A stretch of DNA of 64,000 bases from an uncultured Pontibacter sp. (lineage in GTDB: Bacteria; Bacteroidota; Bacteroidia; Cytophagales; Hymenobacteraceae), in the NCBI RefSeq assembly GCF_947495565.1, contig NZ_CANLZM010000017.1, forward strand, positions 1 to 64,000. The letters are read 5' to 3'. The stretch's first letter is position 1. Each line of letters begins with the position of its first letter. The position numbers and the translations under genes are program-made. The notes under the pieces are model-generated. The model made no database searches. It was not told the origin of the DNA and worked only from the letters and a program-made list of their open reading frames with translations. This document shows positions 51,146-60,110 of the stretch, in pieces.

Positions 51146-51197
51146 AAATGATTATACTTTGCACGCTTTTAATAAAGCTAACCATCTAAACTTAGAG

Positions 51198-51224
51198 AAG
51201 AGCTGCAAGTGCAGCTCTTTTTTT
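51198..51224 (+). terminator. rho-independent terminator
   Basis: AAGAGCTGCA-AG-TGCAGCTCTTTTTTT. Confidence 0.85.
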
Positions 51225-51447
51225 ATAGTTAAAGTATGAGCACAATTTGTTGAGGCTATCTATGTTGCAGCAAATTACTTATCGCTCTTATTTTTGACTA
51301 TAGTTATAGCAGAGGAATCAGCTGGTGGAATAATAGGATTGTTTTTAAAACTTTTTTTTCCAGAAGAAGTTAGTAAGTATGATTCTAAAATATTCTTAAT
51401 TTTGATAAACTCTAACACGGGGTTATTAATTAAACAGCTGCGTCTCC

Positions 51448-52005
51448 TTGCCTGATAACCTGACACAAAAGATAAGTGAAGAAGCCTTGGTGGCTCGATT
51501 ACGTGCTAAGGATAATTTAGCAGTTTCTTTGCTATATGATATGTACAGTGCCACCCTTTACGGTGTTATTCTGCAAATCGTAAAAACAGAGGAAATTGCT
51601 GAAGATGTGTTGCAGGAGGCTTTTTTAAAGATCTGGAAGTCTTTTGACCGGTATGATGAGGAAAAGGGCAGGCTGTTTACTTGGATGATAAACATCAGCA
51701 GGAATCTGGCAATCGATAAAATCCGCTCGAAAGAGTATCGCATGAGGGTATCCACAGATGCCATTGCACCAGGAGATTATCACAGTGATTTTGGCAGTAA
51801 CGCGTTTAACCCTGATCATATTGGTTTACGGGATGTGGTGGAAACCCTTAATCCTGACCAAAAAAAGATTATAGACCTAATGTACTTTAAGGGACTGACA
51901 CAAAGCGAGATTTCTGAAGAGTATAACATCCCGCTGGGTACCGTTAAAACCAGAGCACGAAGCGCTGTAAAGCTTTTATCAAAATTATTTAAGGGAAGTG
52001 TCTAA
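51448..52005 (+). CDS. ECF-type sigma-70 factor (TTG start)
   Basis: LYDMYSATLYGVILQIVKTEEIAEDVLQEAFLKIWKSFDRYDEEKGRLFTWMINISRN...; region 4 GLTQSEISEEYNIPLGTVKTRARSA. Confidence 0.92.
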   Translation: MPDNLTQKISEEALVARLRAKDNLAVSLLYDMYSATLYGVILQIVKTEEIAEDVLQEAFLKIWKSFDRYDEEKGRLFTWMINISRNLAIDKIRSKEYRMRVSTDAIAPGDYHSDFGSNAFNPDHIGLRDVVETLNPDQKKIIDLMYFKGLTQSEISEEYNIPLGTVKTRARSAVKLLSKLFKGSV

Positions 52006-52831
52006 CGAAGAATATTTGGCATCCGGAATCCTGGAACTTTATGCAGCCGGTGGTCTTTCTCAAGCAGAGCGTGAGGAAGTAGAACTGCGTGCCGCTAATT
52101 CCCCAGAGGTTCGTGCAGCACTGGACGAAGCCTGTGCCGCGATGGAGACTTACGCCCAACTTCATGCTGTAGCTCCAAGACCATACCTCAAAGATAAGAT
52201 AATGGCTCAAGTGCAGGAAACTAATCCTGTTGCTGCTACACCTGAGCAAAATTCTGAAGCTGCAGTTTATTCACTCCCCCCTGCCGAAGAGACATCTCCT
52301 TACAAATGGATGTTTGCCGCCAGTATTGCCTTATTCTTGATTTCAGGATTGCTTAGCTATCATTTCTACAATAAATGGCAGCAGACAGAAGATTTGCTGG
52401 CTACTGCGCGCGCATCAGAGCAGCTAATGGCTCAGAATGTGCAAACAACCTCGCTTAGATCTGAGCAGTTACAGGAAACACTTGCCATACTTCGTAACCC
52501 CGATTATCAGCCTGTAGAATTGGAAGGTGTGGAAACCCACCCTGACGCTAACATGCTGGTTTACTGGAACCCACAGAACCAGGAGGTTTATATTGATGAA
52601 CTAACTCTGCCAGCTCCCCCAACAGGCATGCAGTACCAACTTTGGGCCTTAGATAATGGCAACCCGGTAGACGCAGGCATGATTTCCCTTGCTGGCACTA
52701 CAACAGCTAAGCTTCAAAAAATGAAGCAGATTAGTTCTGCACAGGCGTTTGCAGTTACGCTGGAGCCGATGGGAGGCAGTGTTAACCCGACGCTGGAGCA
52801 GCTAATGGTAATGGGCAAGGTAAAGTCTTAA
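51998..52831 (+). CDS. anti-sigma factor (RskA-like C-terminal domain)
   Basis: ASGILELYAAGGLSQAEREEVE...; TM helix; LVYWNPQNQEVYIDELTLPAPPTGMQYQLWALDNGNPVDAGMI. Confidence 0.88.
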   Translation: MSNEEYLASGILELYAAGGLSQAEREEVELRAANSPEVRAALDEACAAMETYAQLHAVAPRPYLKDKIMAQVQETNPVAATPEQNSEAAVYSLPPAEETSPYKWMFAASIALFLISGLLSYHFYNKWQQTEDLLATARASEQLMAQNVQTTSLRSEQLQETLAILRNPDYQPVELEGVETHPDANMLVYWNPQNQEVYIDELTLPAPPTGMQYQLWALDNGNPVDAGMISLAGTTTAKLQKMKQISSAQAFAVTLEPMGGSVNPTLEQLMVMGKVKS

Positions 52832-52924
52832 GCGCTTATACTTACACTCTAATCTGTAGACCTAGCAACTCCTTTAGAAAACCCCGAATTTCAGAATAAC
52901 CTTTCTGATATTTTACTGCCGCTG

Positions 52925-53653
52925 ATGAACAAGTTTTTCCCAAAAGCACAATCCATTGAGCTACTACAGGCCATTCAGACTGCTGCCGTTAAAACTGCTT
53001 ATGACCACGAGAAGCACAGGCTGATTTTACTCTCGGATGATGCAGAACAGCAGCAGGTAATCTTTCGGTTGCCGCTTGTATTGCCTTATAATCTAGGGGA
53101 AGTACCGACTGCTAATGCACAGGTAAATTATGTTGTTCTGCTGATACAGTCAGGTAACTGCGCTTTGGGCTACTTTGAAAACGGTGTAAACCTGGATCAT
53201 AAAGTTTTCCGATCCTACATGGTCCGGAAAAAGCAGGGCAAGAGCCAGATCAAATACCTCAAAACAAAAGGCAAGTCGAGAGCTGGGTCGCGTGTGCGGC
53301 TTGGTGAAACCGTGGAATTCTTTGAGAATATCAACCAACGGCTAAAGTCATACTTTGAGGAGCACCAAATCCATCGGGTTGCCATTAGCTGCTCTAAAAC
53401 GCTTATCCCCTATCTCTACAACTCCAAAATAGCCACTCCTTTCGATAAGCACGACCCGCGCCTCTATAAAATCCCCAAGCACATCCATACACCCATTTAT
53501 GAGGTGATGCTGGATGCAAACCGCTTTCTACAACGCGGTGAACTGATTTACGAAGAAGCGCAACAGGATTTTGTGCAGGAACTGCTGACTAAAATTGACT
53601 TGCCAGATTCTGATTATAACGAGGAGGAGGATATGTATGATATCTGGGATTGA
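52925..53653 (+). CDS. VLRF1-like (Vms1/ANKZF1-type eRF1-fold) release-factor-like protein
   Basis: FRSYMVRKKQGKSQIKYLKTKGKSRAGSRVRLGETVEFFENINQRLKSYF, with GxxQ (GKSQ). Confidence 0.65.
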   Translation: MNKFFPKAQSIELLQAIQTAAVKTAYDHEKHRLILLSDDAEQQQVIFRLPLVLPYNLGEVPTANAQVNYVVLLIQSGNCALGYFENGVNLDHKVFRSYMVRKKQGKSQIKYLKTKGKSRAGSRVRLGETVEFFENINQRLKSYFEEHQIHRVAISCSKTLIPYLYNSKIATPFDKHDPRLYKIPKHIHTPIYEVMLDANRFLQRGELIYEEAQQDFVQELLTKIDLPDSDYNEEEDMYDIWD

Positions 53654-53749
53654 AGTCTTTCAATCTTTTGGAGGCTTATCAGTTGCAATTCTCAAAGTAT
53701 AAACTCCCTCCGCAGAAGTTGAATAATTTATACTTTTAGCAGTCCATTC

Positions 53750-55126
53750 TTACTTTTCAGTCTCTGCCATTACGCGCTTTTTCCAGGGCCAGCCGTCTGC
53801 TTCAGGTCGAGGTGTTACCCAACTTTTGGCTCCCCAAGTATAAGGCACTGAAGTCAAATCAACTTCCGGGTCCACAATGGGGTGGCGCGGGTAACCATTT
53901 AGGCTGAGGCTGGAGACAGCGTATACTTCCGGGGCTACCATTCCCTGCTTTTTATACTCCCGCTCAAGAAACTGGGCAAACTGCCAGATCATGTCAGGGT
54001 GTTTGGGAATCTCCCTTAGCTGCTCCCGCGCCAGGTATTTCTGCAGCCTGACTCTTTCCTGACGCTGCGTGGCCGGATCTTTGACAATATAATAGACAGT
54101 GCCGCGCTTGGTACGCAGCATCATTCGCCACGAAAACCGATGGCCTTCCTCAGTCCAGTTCACATCGCCCGGAATAAAAAAATGCCGCAGCGGAAACAGC
54201 AGTTGCCAACCCAGGTAAAGTATAAAAAACTGCACGCCCAGCCGCTGTTGCCAGCCTGGCTGCTTCAGTGGCTCACGCTGCAAAGCTATCAGGTTTAGCT
54301 CTTTTCTGAAAAACCAACGGGCAATCTGCTCCGGACTGAAAAAAAGCACGTTGGCCGCAATCATAAAGTATGGAAACACCCCAACATGAAACACGGCCGA
54401 GTTAAAGATATGAAAAACGAAAGCTACCCAAAAAGCAGCCATCCGCGTACGGGGCCACAACAAGGCAAAGCCGATCAAGAAGTCAAATACAATGCCGCCC
54501 CAAACCACCAGCTCTATCATAAAAGGCGTGTTGAGGTATGGGCCGATGACATAAAAGTGGGTTTTATTGGCCATCCAGATGCTCATGGACTTTGCCGCCA
54601 GCCAGTCTGGCTGCAACTTTGCCACGCCAGCATAAAAGTATACAAACAGCAGCTGCACCCTGAACAGCCAAAGCGTCCACTGAGGTGCTACGTCACTCTC
54701 CAGCTCCGGTTTCCGCCGCACATCCATCGACAGTTTACGGTGTGCCGGCAGCAGCACCATTAAGCCGCTGATCAGGAAGATAAGGTAATGGTGGTTGAGG
54801 TAATGTGTTTTTTCAGAGAAGAAGCCGTAGCCGAACAGCAGGAAGAAAAGAAACGCTGAGATTTTATAGCGCCAGCCAACCATTATCAGGAAACCCAGCA
54901 GCGCCATCAGCAAGAATACGTACACCATGCCGTAGCCAGGTAAGGGCTTTATCCACTCCAGCCCAATGTAACCGAAATGGTAGGTGGGCTCCACATAATG
55001 CTCCTGCACCCAGTTGATGAGCACCGCCCCCACTCCCTCGCAAAACATAAGCAAGCCGAACAGAATCCGGAAATAAACCAGCGGATAGATGCCTATCGGC
55101 TTCAGGAGCTTTTGATATAATTTCAT
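53750..55126 (-). CDS. HTTM-domain (vitamin K-dependent gamma-carboxylase-like) membrane protein
   Basis: 458 aa; LVYFRILFGLLMFCEGVGAV, YLNHHYLIFLISGLMVLLPAHRKLSMD, LWLFRVQLLFVYFYAGVAKLQPDWL. Confidence 0.9.
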   Translation of the reverse strand: MKLYQKLLKPIGIYPLVYFRILFGLLMFCEGVGAVLINWVQEHYVEPTYHFGYIGLEWIKPLPGYGMVYVFLLMALLGFLIMVGWRYKISAFLFFLLFGYGFFSEKTHYLNHHYLIFLISGLMVLLPAHRKLSMDVRRKPELESDVAPQWTLWLFRVQLLFVYFYAGVAKLQPDWLAAKSMSIWMANKTHFYVIGPYLNTPFMIELVVWGGIVFDFLIGFALLWPRTRMAAFWVAFVFHIFNSAVFHVGVFPYFMIAANVLFFSPEQIARWFFRKELNLIALQREPLKQPGWQQRLGVQFFILYLGWQLLFPLRHFFIPGDVNWTEEGHRFSWRMMLRTKRGTVYYIVKDPATQRQERVRLQKYLAREQLREIPKHPDMIWQFAQFLEREYKKQGMVAPEVYAVSSLSLNGYPRHPIVDPEVDLTSVPYTWGAKSWVTPRPEADGWPWKKRVMAETEK

Positions 55127-55391
55127 AGGCTGCAGTGGCTACATAATGAGGGCTTTGGGTTCAGTACGGAGATAAATCTGGTACCGTTAATGCAAATTAA
55201 GCAGATATTCCAATCTATGGTTATCTGTTTATACCATTACTTAATGAGCGCCTGCAATTTATAGTTTGTTACAGTGAGAAGTACAGGCAAACAAATATAT
55301 ACTACACTGTTAAACAACCACTTAACTAACATTACAACTTTAATTATAATGAAGCTTACAGCTAAGTTTAACAATTTCTTAAACCGTTTTT

Positions 55392-55505
55392 CCCGCCATT
55401 GGTGGTGTTTTTCACCAACAACCAACATGCAGATGCTGTAAATCTTGCTGGTGAGAACACGCAGCAAGGGCAGGCAGTTTAGTATTAATAAACTCTAAAC
55501 AGGCT
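55392..55505 (+). mobile_element. double-hairpin interspersed element, copy D, flanked by 20-bp direct repeats
   Basis: Core matches copies A and C; flanked by CAATTTCTTAAACCGTTTTT at 55372-55391 and 55506-55525. Confidence 0.75.
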
Positions 55506-55603
55506 CAATTTCTTAAACCGTTTTTTTTTAGCACTAAAGTATTAAGAATGATAATAGAAGCTATTCTTCGGCAGCAATTACCTTAAAGCCGATTAAAATG
55601 AAA

Positions 55604-55651
55604 GAGCCTCCTGCCACGGTAATCTTATGTCACCGAGGCGGGAGGTTCTAT
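55604..55651 (-). terminator. probable terminator hairpin downstream of susD
   Basis: AGAGCCTCCTGCC...GGCGGGAGGTTCT stem. Confidence 0.6.
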
Positions 55652-55693
55652 TCTAATTTTAATCCTATTTTGGATAAATAACTGCCCCTTATC

Positions 55694-57016
55694 TTATATT
55701 GCTGGGTCTGCAGGTGTATTTGGGTTATTCAATCGTTCCTGATCTGGGTAAGGATAAAAATTCCTGTTACGTTCAGACGTATTTTCAGGCGGGCCCGGAC
55801 GGTTAAAGCGTCGGCTGTCTTCCCACTTCTGGCCTGTTAAGTATAACTCGGCAGAACGCTGTTTGTACACTTCCAGCAAAAGTGCTTCTCTAGTAACAGG
55901 GCCAGTATAGGCTGGCAAACCCGCATTTACCCCAACAGGATCTCCGGACGTTTGCGTTCTAACTGCATTGATCAGTGCTAATGCCTCTTCCAAAGAACCG
56001 TCGCTGCGAAGTATAGCCTCTGCTTTAATCAACTTCATCTCATCCGGAATGTAAATGGGAATAAAAGAAGTCTGCGAATTAAAGAATCCCGCCAGGTCGC
56101 GAACCGGATCTCCGTTCACCAGCACTGCAGGGCCTGTTAAATAAAAATTCCCACGTGCATCTCCTTCTTCAAAAAGCGCTGCTGGCAACCCGAAATTATC
56201 ACGCGGCTTAAAATAGTTAAGGCCGTTGATATTTGTGGCGTTGTAAATTGGGTTGATGCTTAATGTACTATACTCATAAGACGATACACTGGCCAGATTG
56301 ACAAGATTGGCGTTTGCAATGGCTGCCGCATAGTTGCCTGCATACAAGTTATACCTGGCATTCATGGCATAGAGCGTGTTTTTCAGGTCTAATGATGACC
56401 CTCCCACCAATCTTCTAAACTCATCAGAAGCAGGGTTCGCATCCAGCAATGCAATTCCCTGGTTAAGGTGTGAGATTGCCTCCTCAAGCACCTCCGTTCT
56501 TGGCCTGAATTCAGGCTTCATGGTTGTGCTGGTTTCGGTGTTCGCCTGCTCAAAAGCGGTTGCCAAAGTACCTAGTGCCATAGCCCGGAATAAGTGCGCT
56601 TGTGCCAGAATACCGCTTAGCGTACCGCCCGTAAGAGTTGTAATATTTGGCGCGTTTTCGAGAATCTGATCACTCATTAGCATGGTGCGCTGCATTCTGG
56701 ACCATATGCCCAGCACGTTTCCGTTAAAAGTTGGCAATGCAGTGCCACCGGCTTCCAGTTCCAGAACGTTTGTGAACGTGGCAACGCCTTTCAACTCACG
56801 GCCGGTCACGCCAGGGTACAGGTAAGCCGCCTCTATGCCGGAGGTAGAGTAATACTGTCTCAGGCCTACACTTAAAGCAACAATGCCCTCACGGGTTGAT
56901 AGCACCTCCAGGTCGCTGGCCGCATTTGGGTTTGGAATATCAAGGTCGCACCCGCTTGTTAGCAGAAGGCAACTTGATAGCACCCCGATTTTGAAGTATG
57001 AAGTTATATTTTTCAT
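55694..57016 (-). CDS. SusD/RagB family outer-membrane lipoprotein
   Basis: 440 aa; LLLTSGCDLDIPNPN lipobox; SusD-like helical/TPR region, LLEVYKQRSAELYLTGQKWEDSRRFNR. Confidence 0.9.
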   Translation of the reverse strand: MKNITSYFKIGVLSSCLLLTSGCDLDIPNPNAASDLEVLSTREGIVALSVGLRQYYSTSGIEAAYLYPGVTGRELKGVATFTNVLELEAGGTALPTFNGNVLGIWSRMQRTMLMSDQILENAPNITTLTGGTLSGILAQAHLFRAMALGTLATAFEQANTETSTTMKPEFRPRTEVLEEAISHLNQGIALLDANPASDEFRRLVGGSSLDLKNTLYAMNARYNLYAGNYAAAIANANLVNLASVSSYEYSTLSINPIYNATNINGLNYFKPRDNFGLPAALFEEGDARGNFYLTGPAVLVNGDPVRDLAGFFNSQTSFIPIYIPDEMKLIKAEAILRSDGSLEEALALINAVRTQTSGDPVGVNAGLPAYTGPVTREALLLEVYKQRSAELYLTGQKWEDSRRFNRPGPPENTSERNRNFYPYPDQERLNNPNTPADPAI

Positions 57017-57043
57017 ATGAATTTCTAGTTGAAGTTAAGAGGA

Positions 57044-60000
57044 TTAGAAGGACACCTGAACACCTAAAGCGTAGGTTCTTGGTATCGGAACCTCCACAAA
57101 GTCAAAACCTCTAACGGCGTTTGTCTGCCCAGCTGCGTTAACTTCAGGATCATAGCCACTGTAGTCATCAATAGAAAACAGGTTGCGGCCGGCAAGCGTT
57201 AAACGCAGGTTGTTGTTACCCAAGAAGGCAGGTTGAAAGACATAAGCCAGCGAAACCTCTCTTAGCTTAATGTAGGAACCGTCTTCGATGTAATTTTCGA
57301 AAATACTGAACAAAGCCGCTGAAGTACCCTTTGGCACCTCACCTCTAAGCTCTGGCTCGTAGCCGGCAAGGCCTCCATACAAATCACGCTCACCAACACG
57401 GCGTGTAAAGTTGAAGACATCAAACCCGTAAGCGGCATCAAACTGGGTACGGAAAGAGAAGTTTTTCCCGAAAGAAAGTTCGTTTACCCATGATCCCGTC
57501 CAGTCCGGATTAGGATCTCCTATCACTTTCGGTACTGTGGCACCTGCTGGCTGACCGGTTTCAGGGTTTCGCCCTACACGTTCCGGCTGTGGTAAGCCTG
57601 CAGCATTCAGCAACAGCGACCCATCTGGGTTGCGGGCAAAGTATGTGCTGTAAAATGCACCGATCGGATAACCGTCTACAGCGGCAACCTGCCCAAAGCC
57701 ACCCGGGAAGGTAAGTACGCCTCCAGGTATGTTGTTTACTTCGTTTCTGTTTCTGGAATAGATGATGGTAGAGGTCCATTTTACATTCTCCTGCTGCACA
57801 GGTGCACCAGTCAGCATCAGTTCAAATCCTTTGTTGGTCATGGTACCTACGTTTGCATACTGGTTCAGGAAACCGGAAGAGGGATTCAGGTTAACAAACA
57901 ACAGCAGGTCTTCAACATCCTTGTTGTAGTAAGAAAACTCCAGGCCAAGTCTGCCGTCTAGCAGGCTCATGTCCAGACCAAGCTCAGTCTCAACCTGTCT
58001 TTCCGGTTTTATACTTGTGTTGCCAAGCAGTGAAGGTGACACAACACCAGGCAAACCAGGCAAGGCTACAGGAGTATAGTTTGTGTAACGGTCAAAAGCA
58101 CGGATGGCTGTAAGGTTACCCGCCTGACCATAAGAGGCTCTAAGCTTCAGGATAGGAATAACACTGGATAAGTTCTGCCAGAATTTTTCGTTGGAAATGA
58201 GGTAACTACCACTGACTTTAGGGTAAAACTGCCATCTGTTCTCCTCTCCGAATACGGAAGACACATCATAGCGGCCAGCTCCTGTAATAAACAGGCGATC
58301 TCCTATACCAAAGGTCTGCTGCGCAAAAAAGCCTAGTATGTTTATCTCACTACGCTCTTCCCCGGAAACAATTCTTGCACCGGTTGTGATGCGTGTAATC
58401 GGGCCAAGCTGTGTAGCAGTTGTTCCGGTGCCATAGTATTTCTCTACCTGTGCGGTTGCCCCCACACCAGTCGTAGACTCCAACCAGTCTGCCAGCATAG
58501 TTCTGTAAGATACATTCAGGTCGTTGTTGAGCAGGTAGGAAGTCCGATCGGCGCGGCGTGAGTAGCCCGTTTCGTAGGAAGGAGTAGTGTTACCCACCGG
58601 AATAAAACCAGTGGCGATCTGTGTTGCGTTATCGTAACCTAAAACGTAATTTATGTTCAGGTTTTCGATGGGCGTAAGCATTACCTGAAAATCACCGATA
58701 AAACGGTTCGTTCGCTGTTCAAAATCGAACCGGTTAATTGCCTCTAGCGGGTTTGTTCGTCTAAGTATAGCCGTTGGTGCTGTAGATGGGTAAACACCTG
58801 TTACAGGGTCCGGGTCGGGGTTGATAAAGTTATTGCTGAAGATAAACCCTGTTAGCGCTCCGTAAGCCTCGCTCAAACCTCCGTTCGGTATCTCTTCGCT
58901 GGTGCTTAAAGTATAGTTCGCGCCCATCGAAATAGATATCCAGTTGTTCAGTGTCTGGTCAATACGCAGGCGGGCACCTCCCCTGTTAAAGTTCGTGTTA
59001 TCTATTATACCTTGGTTCTTCAGGTAGTTTCCGCTCAGAAAATACTGTGTGTTAGCGCTACCTCCTGAAACTGAAATATTGTTTTCTGTGCCGAAAGCAG
59101 TCCGGAAAATTTTGTCCTGATAATCATAACGCTGCACCGGCTCCTGTGTTTGGTCCGCACGGTCTGTATTCACAAAGCGGAAAGGATAATCGTTGTAATC
59201 TAAAGTTTTGCGCACTTCGCTTACTCTAAGCTGTGTGGAGGCAACTACTTTAGGCTTTCCCTCTTTGCCACGTTTGGTAAATATCTGCACAACACCATTG
59301 CTGGCCCTCGACCCGTAGATAGCTGCAGCCGCCGCACCTTTTATAATCTCAATCCGGTCAATATCATTTGGGTTAATATCCACTAAACGGTTTTGCGCAT
59401 ACCCTCCCAAGTCAATCAGTTCCGGTGAGCTGTTGTTGATGATGACACCGTCTACAATATAAAGAGGATCTCCGGAGCCTACTACCGTACTTGTACCTCG
59501 TAAGCGCACACTGATGCCGCCTGCAGGGTTACCGGAGTTCTGAGAGATTTGGGCACCTGCCACTTTCCCGGCCAATGCCTGATCCACGGAAGTAGCCACA
59601 CTATTCTCCAGCGCAGCTGCAGACACGGTAGAAATAGCATTGCCTAACTGCTTCTTGCTGGTAGCTACGGAAGTACCGGTAACAACCACCTCATCCAAAC
59701 CCACAATGTCTTCGCTTAGCTGCACATCAACCGACGCGCTTTCGGCGGCTCCCAATGCCACAGACCTTTTTTCAGGCTTAAAACCCAAAAAAGAAAACGT
59801 TAGCTGATAAGTACCTGCCGGCAGGTTAGCAACTAAGCTATACTTACCTGCGCCATCAGTGGCTGTGGCGTTGTTACTGTTTTGAAACTTAACCACCACA
59901 CCCGGAAGCGGGCTTTTTGTTCGGGCGTCAGTTACTGTACCCGTAACAGTGTAGCGTGTGCTCTGCGCAAATACCCATTGGCTGGTAAGGGCCAGCAGGA

Positions 60001-60058
60001 GCATACACAGCAAGGCGGACTTGATACAAGCCCTCCCTCTAAAGTAAATTTTCCCCAT
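57044..60058 (-). CDS. SusC/RagA family TonB-linked outer-membrane protein
   Basis: 1004 aa; VTGTVTDARTKSPLPGVVV, plug VRLRGTSTVVGSGDPLYIVDGVIINN, IEIIKGAAAAAIYGSRASNGVVQIFTKRGKEGK. Confidence 0.94.
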   Translation of the reverse strand: MGKIYFRGRACIKSALLCMLLLALTSQWVFAQSTRYTVTGTVTDARTKSPLPGVVVKFQNSNNATATDGAGKYSLVANLPAGTYQLTFSFLGFKPEKRSVALGAAESASVDVQLSEDIVGLDEVVVTGTSVATSKKQLGNAISTVSAAALENSVATSVDQALAGKVAGAQISQNSGNPAGGISVRLRGTSTVVGSGDPLYIVDGVIINNSSPELIDLGGYAQNRLVDINPNDIDRIEIIKGAAAAAIYGSRASNGVVQIFTKRGKEGKPKVVASTQLRVSEVRKTLDYNDYPFRFVNTDRADQTQEPVQRYDYQDKIFRTAFGTENNISVSGGSANTQYFLSGNYLKNQGIIDNTNFNRGGARLRIDQTLNNWISISMGANYTLSTSEEIPNGGLSEAYGALTGFIFSNNFINPDPDPVTGVYPSTAPTAILRRTNPLEAINRFDFEQRTNRFIGDFQVMLTPIENLNINYVLGYDNATQIATGFIPVGNTTPSYETGYSRRADRTSYLLNNDLNVSYRTMLADWLESTTGVGATAQVEKYYGTGTTATQLGPITRITTGARIVSGEERSEINILGFFAQQTFGIGDRLFITGAGRYDVSSVFGEENRWQFYPKVSGSYLISNEKFWQNLSSVIPILKLRASYGQAGNLTAIRAFDRYTNYTPVALPGLPGVVSPSLLGNTSIKPERQVETELGLDMSLLDGRLGLEFSYYNKDVEDLLLFVNLNPSSGFLNQYANVGTMTNKGFELMLTGAPVQQENVKWTSTIIYSRNRNEVNNIPGGVLTFPGGFGQVAAVDGYPIGAFYSTYFARNPDGSLLLNAAGLPQPERVGRNPETGQPAGATVPKVIGDPNPDWTGSWVNELSFGKNFSFRTQFDAAYGFDVFNFTRRVGERDLYGGLAGYEPELRGEVPKGTSAALFSIFENYIEDGSYIKLREVSLAYVFQPAFLGNNNLRLTLAGRNLFSIDDYSGYDPEVNAAGQTNAVRGFDFVEVPIPRTYALGVQVSF

Positions 60059-60110
60059 AGCAATCTTGATTAGAACTGTTTATATAAATTTAAAAAGACT
60101 CTCTGTTCTG

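Noticed and set aside
17477-55525. Interpreting the four double-hairpin elements as CRISPR repeats
   Set aside because: They are dispersed singly over 38 kb, not arrayed with spacers, and no cas genes are present.
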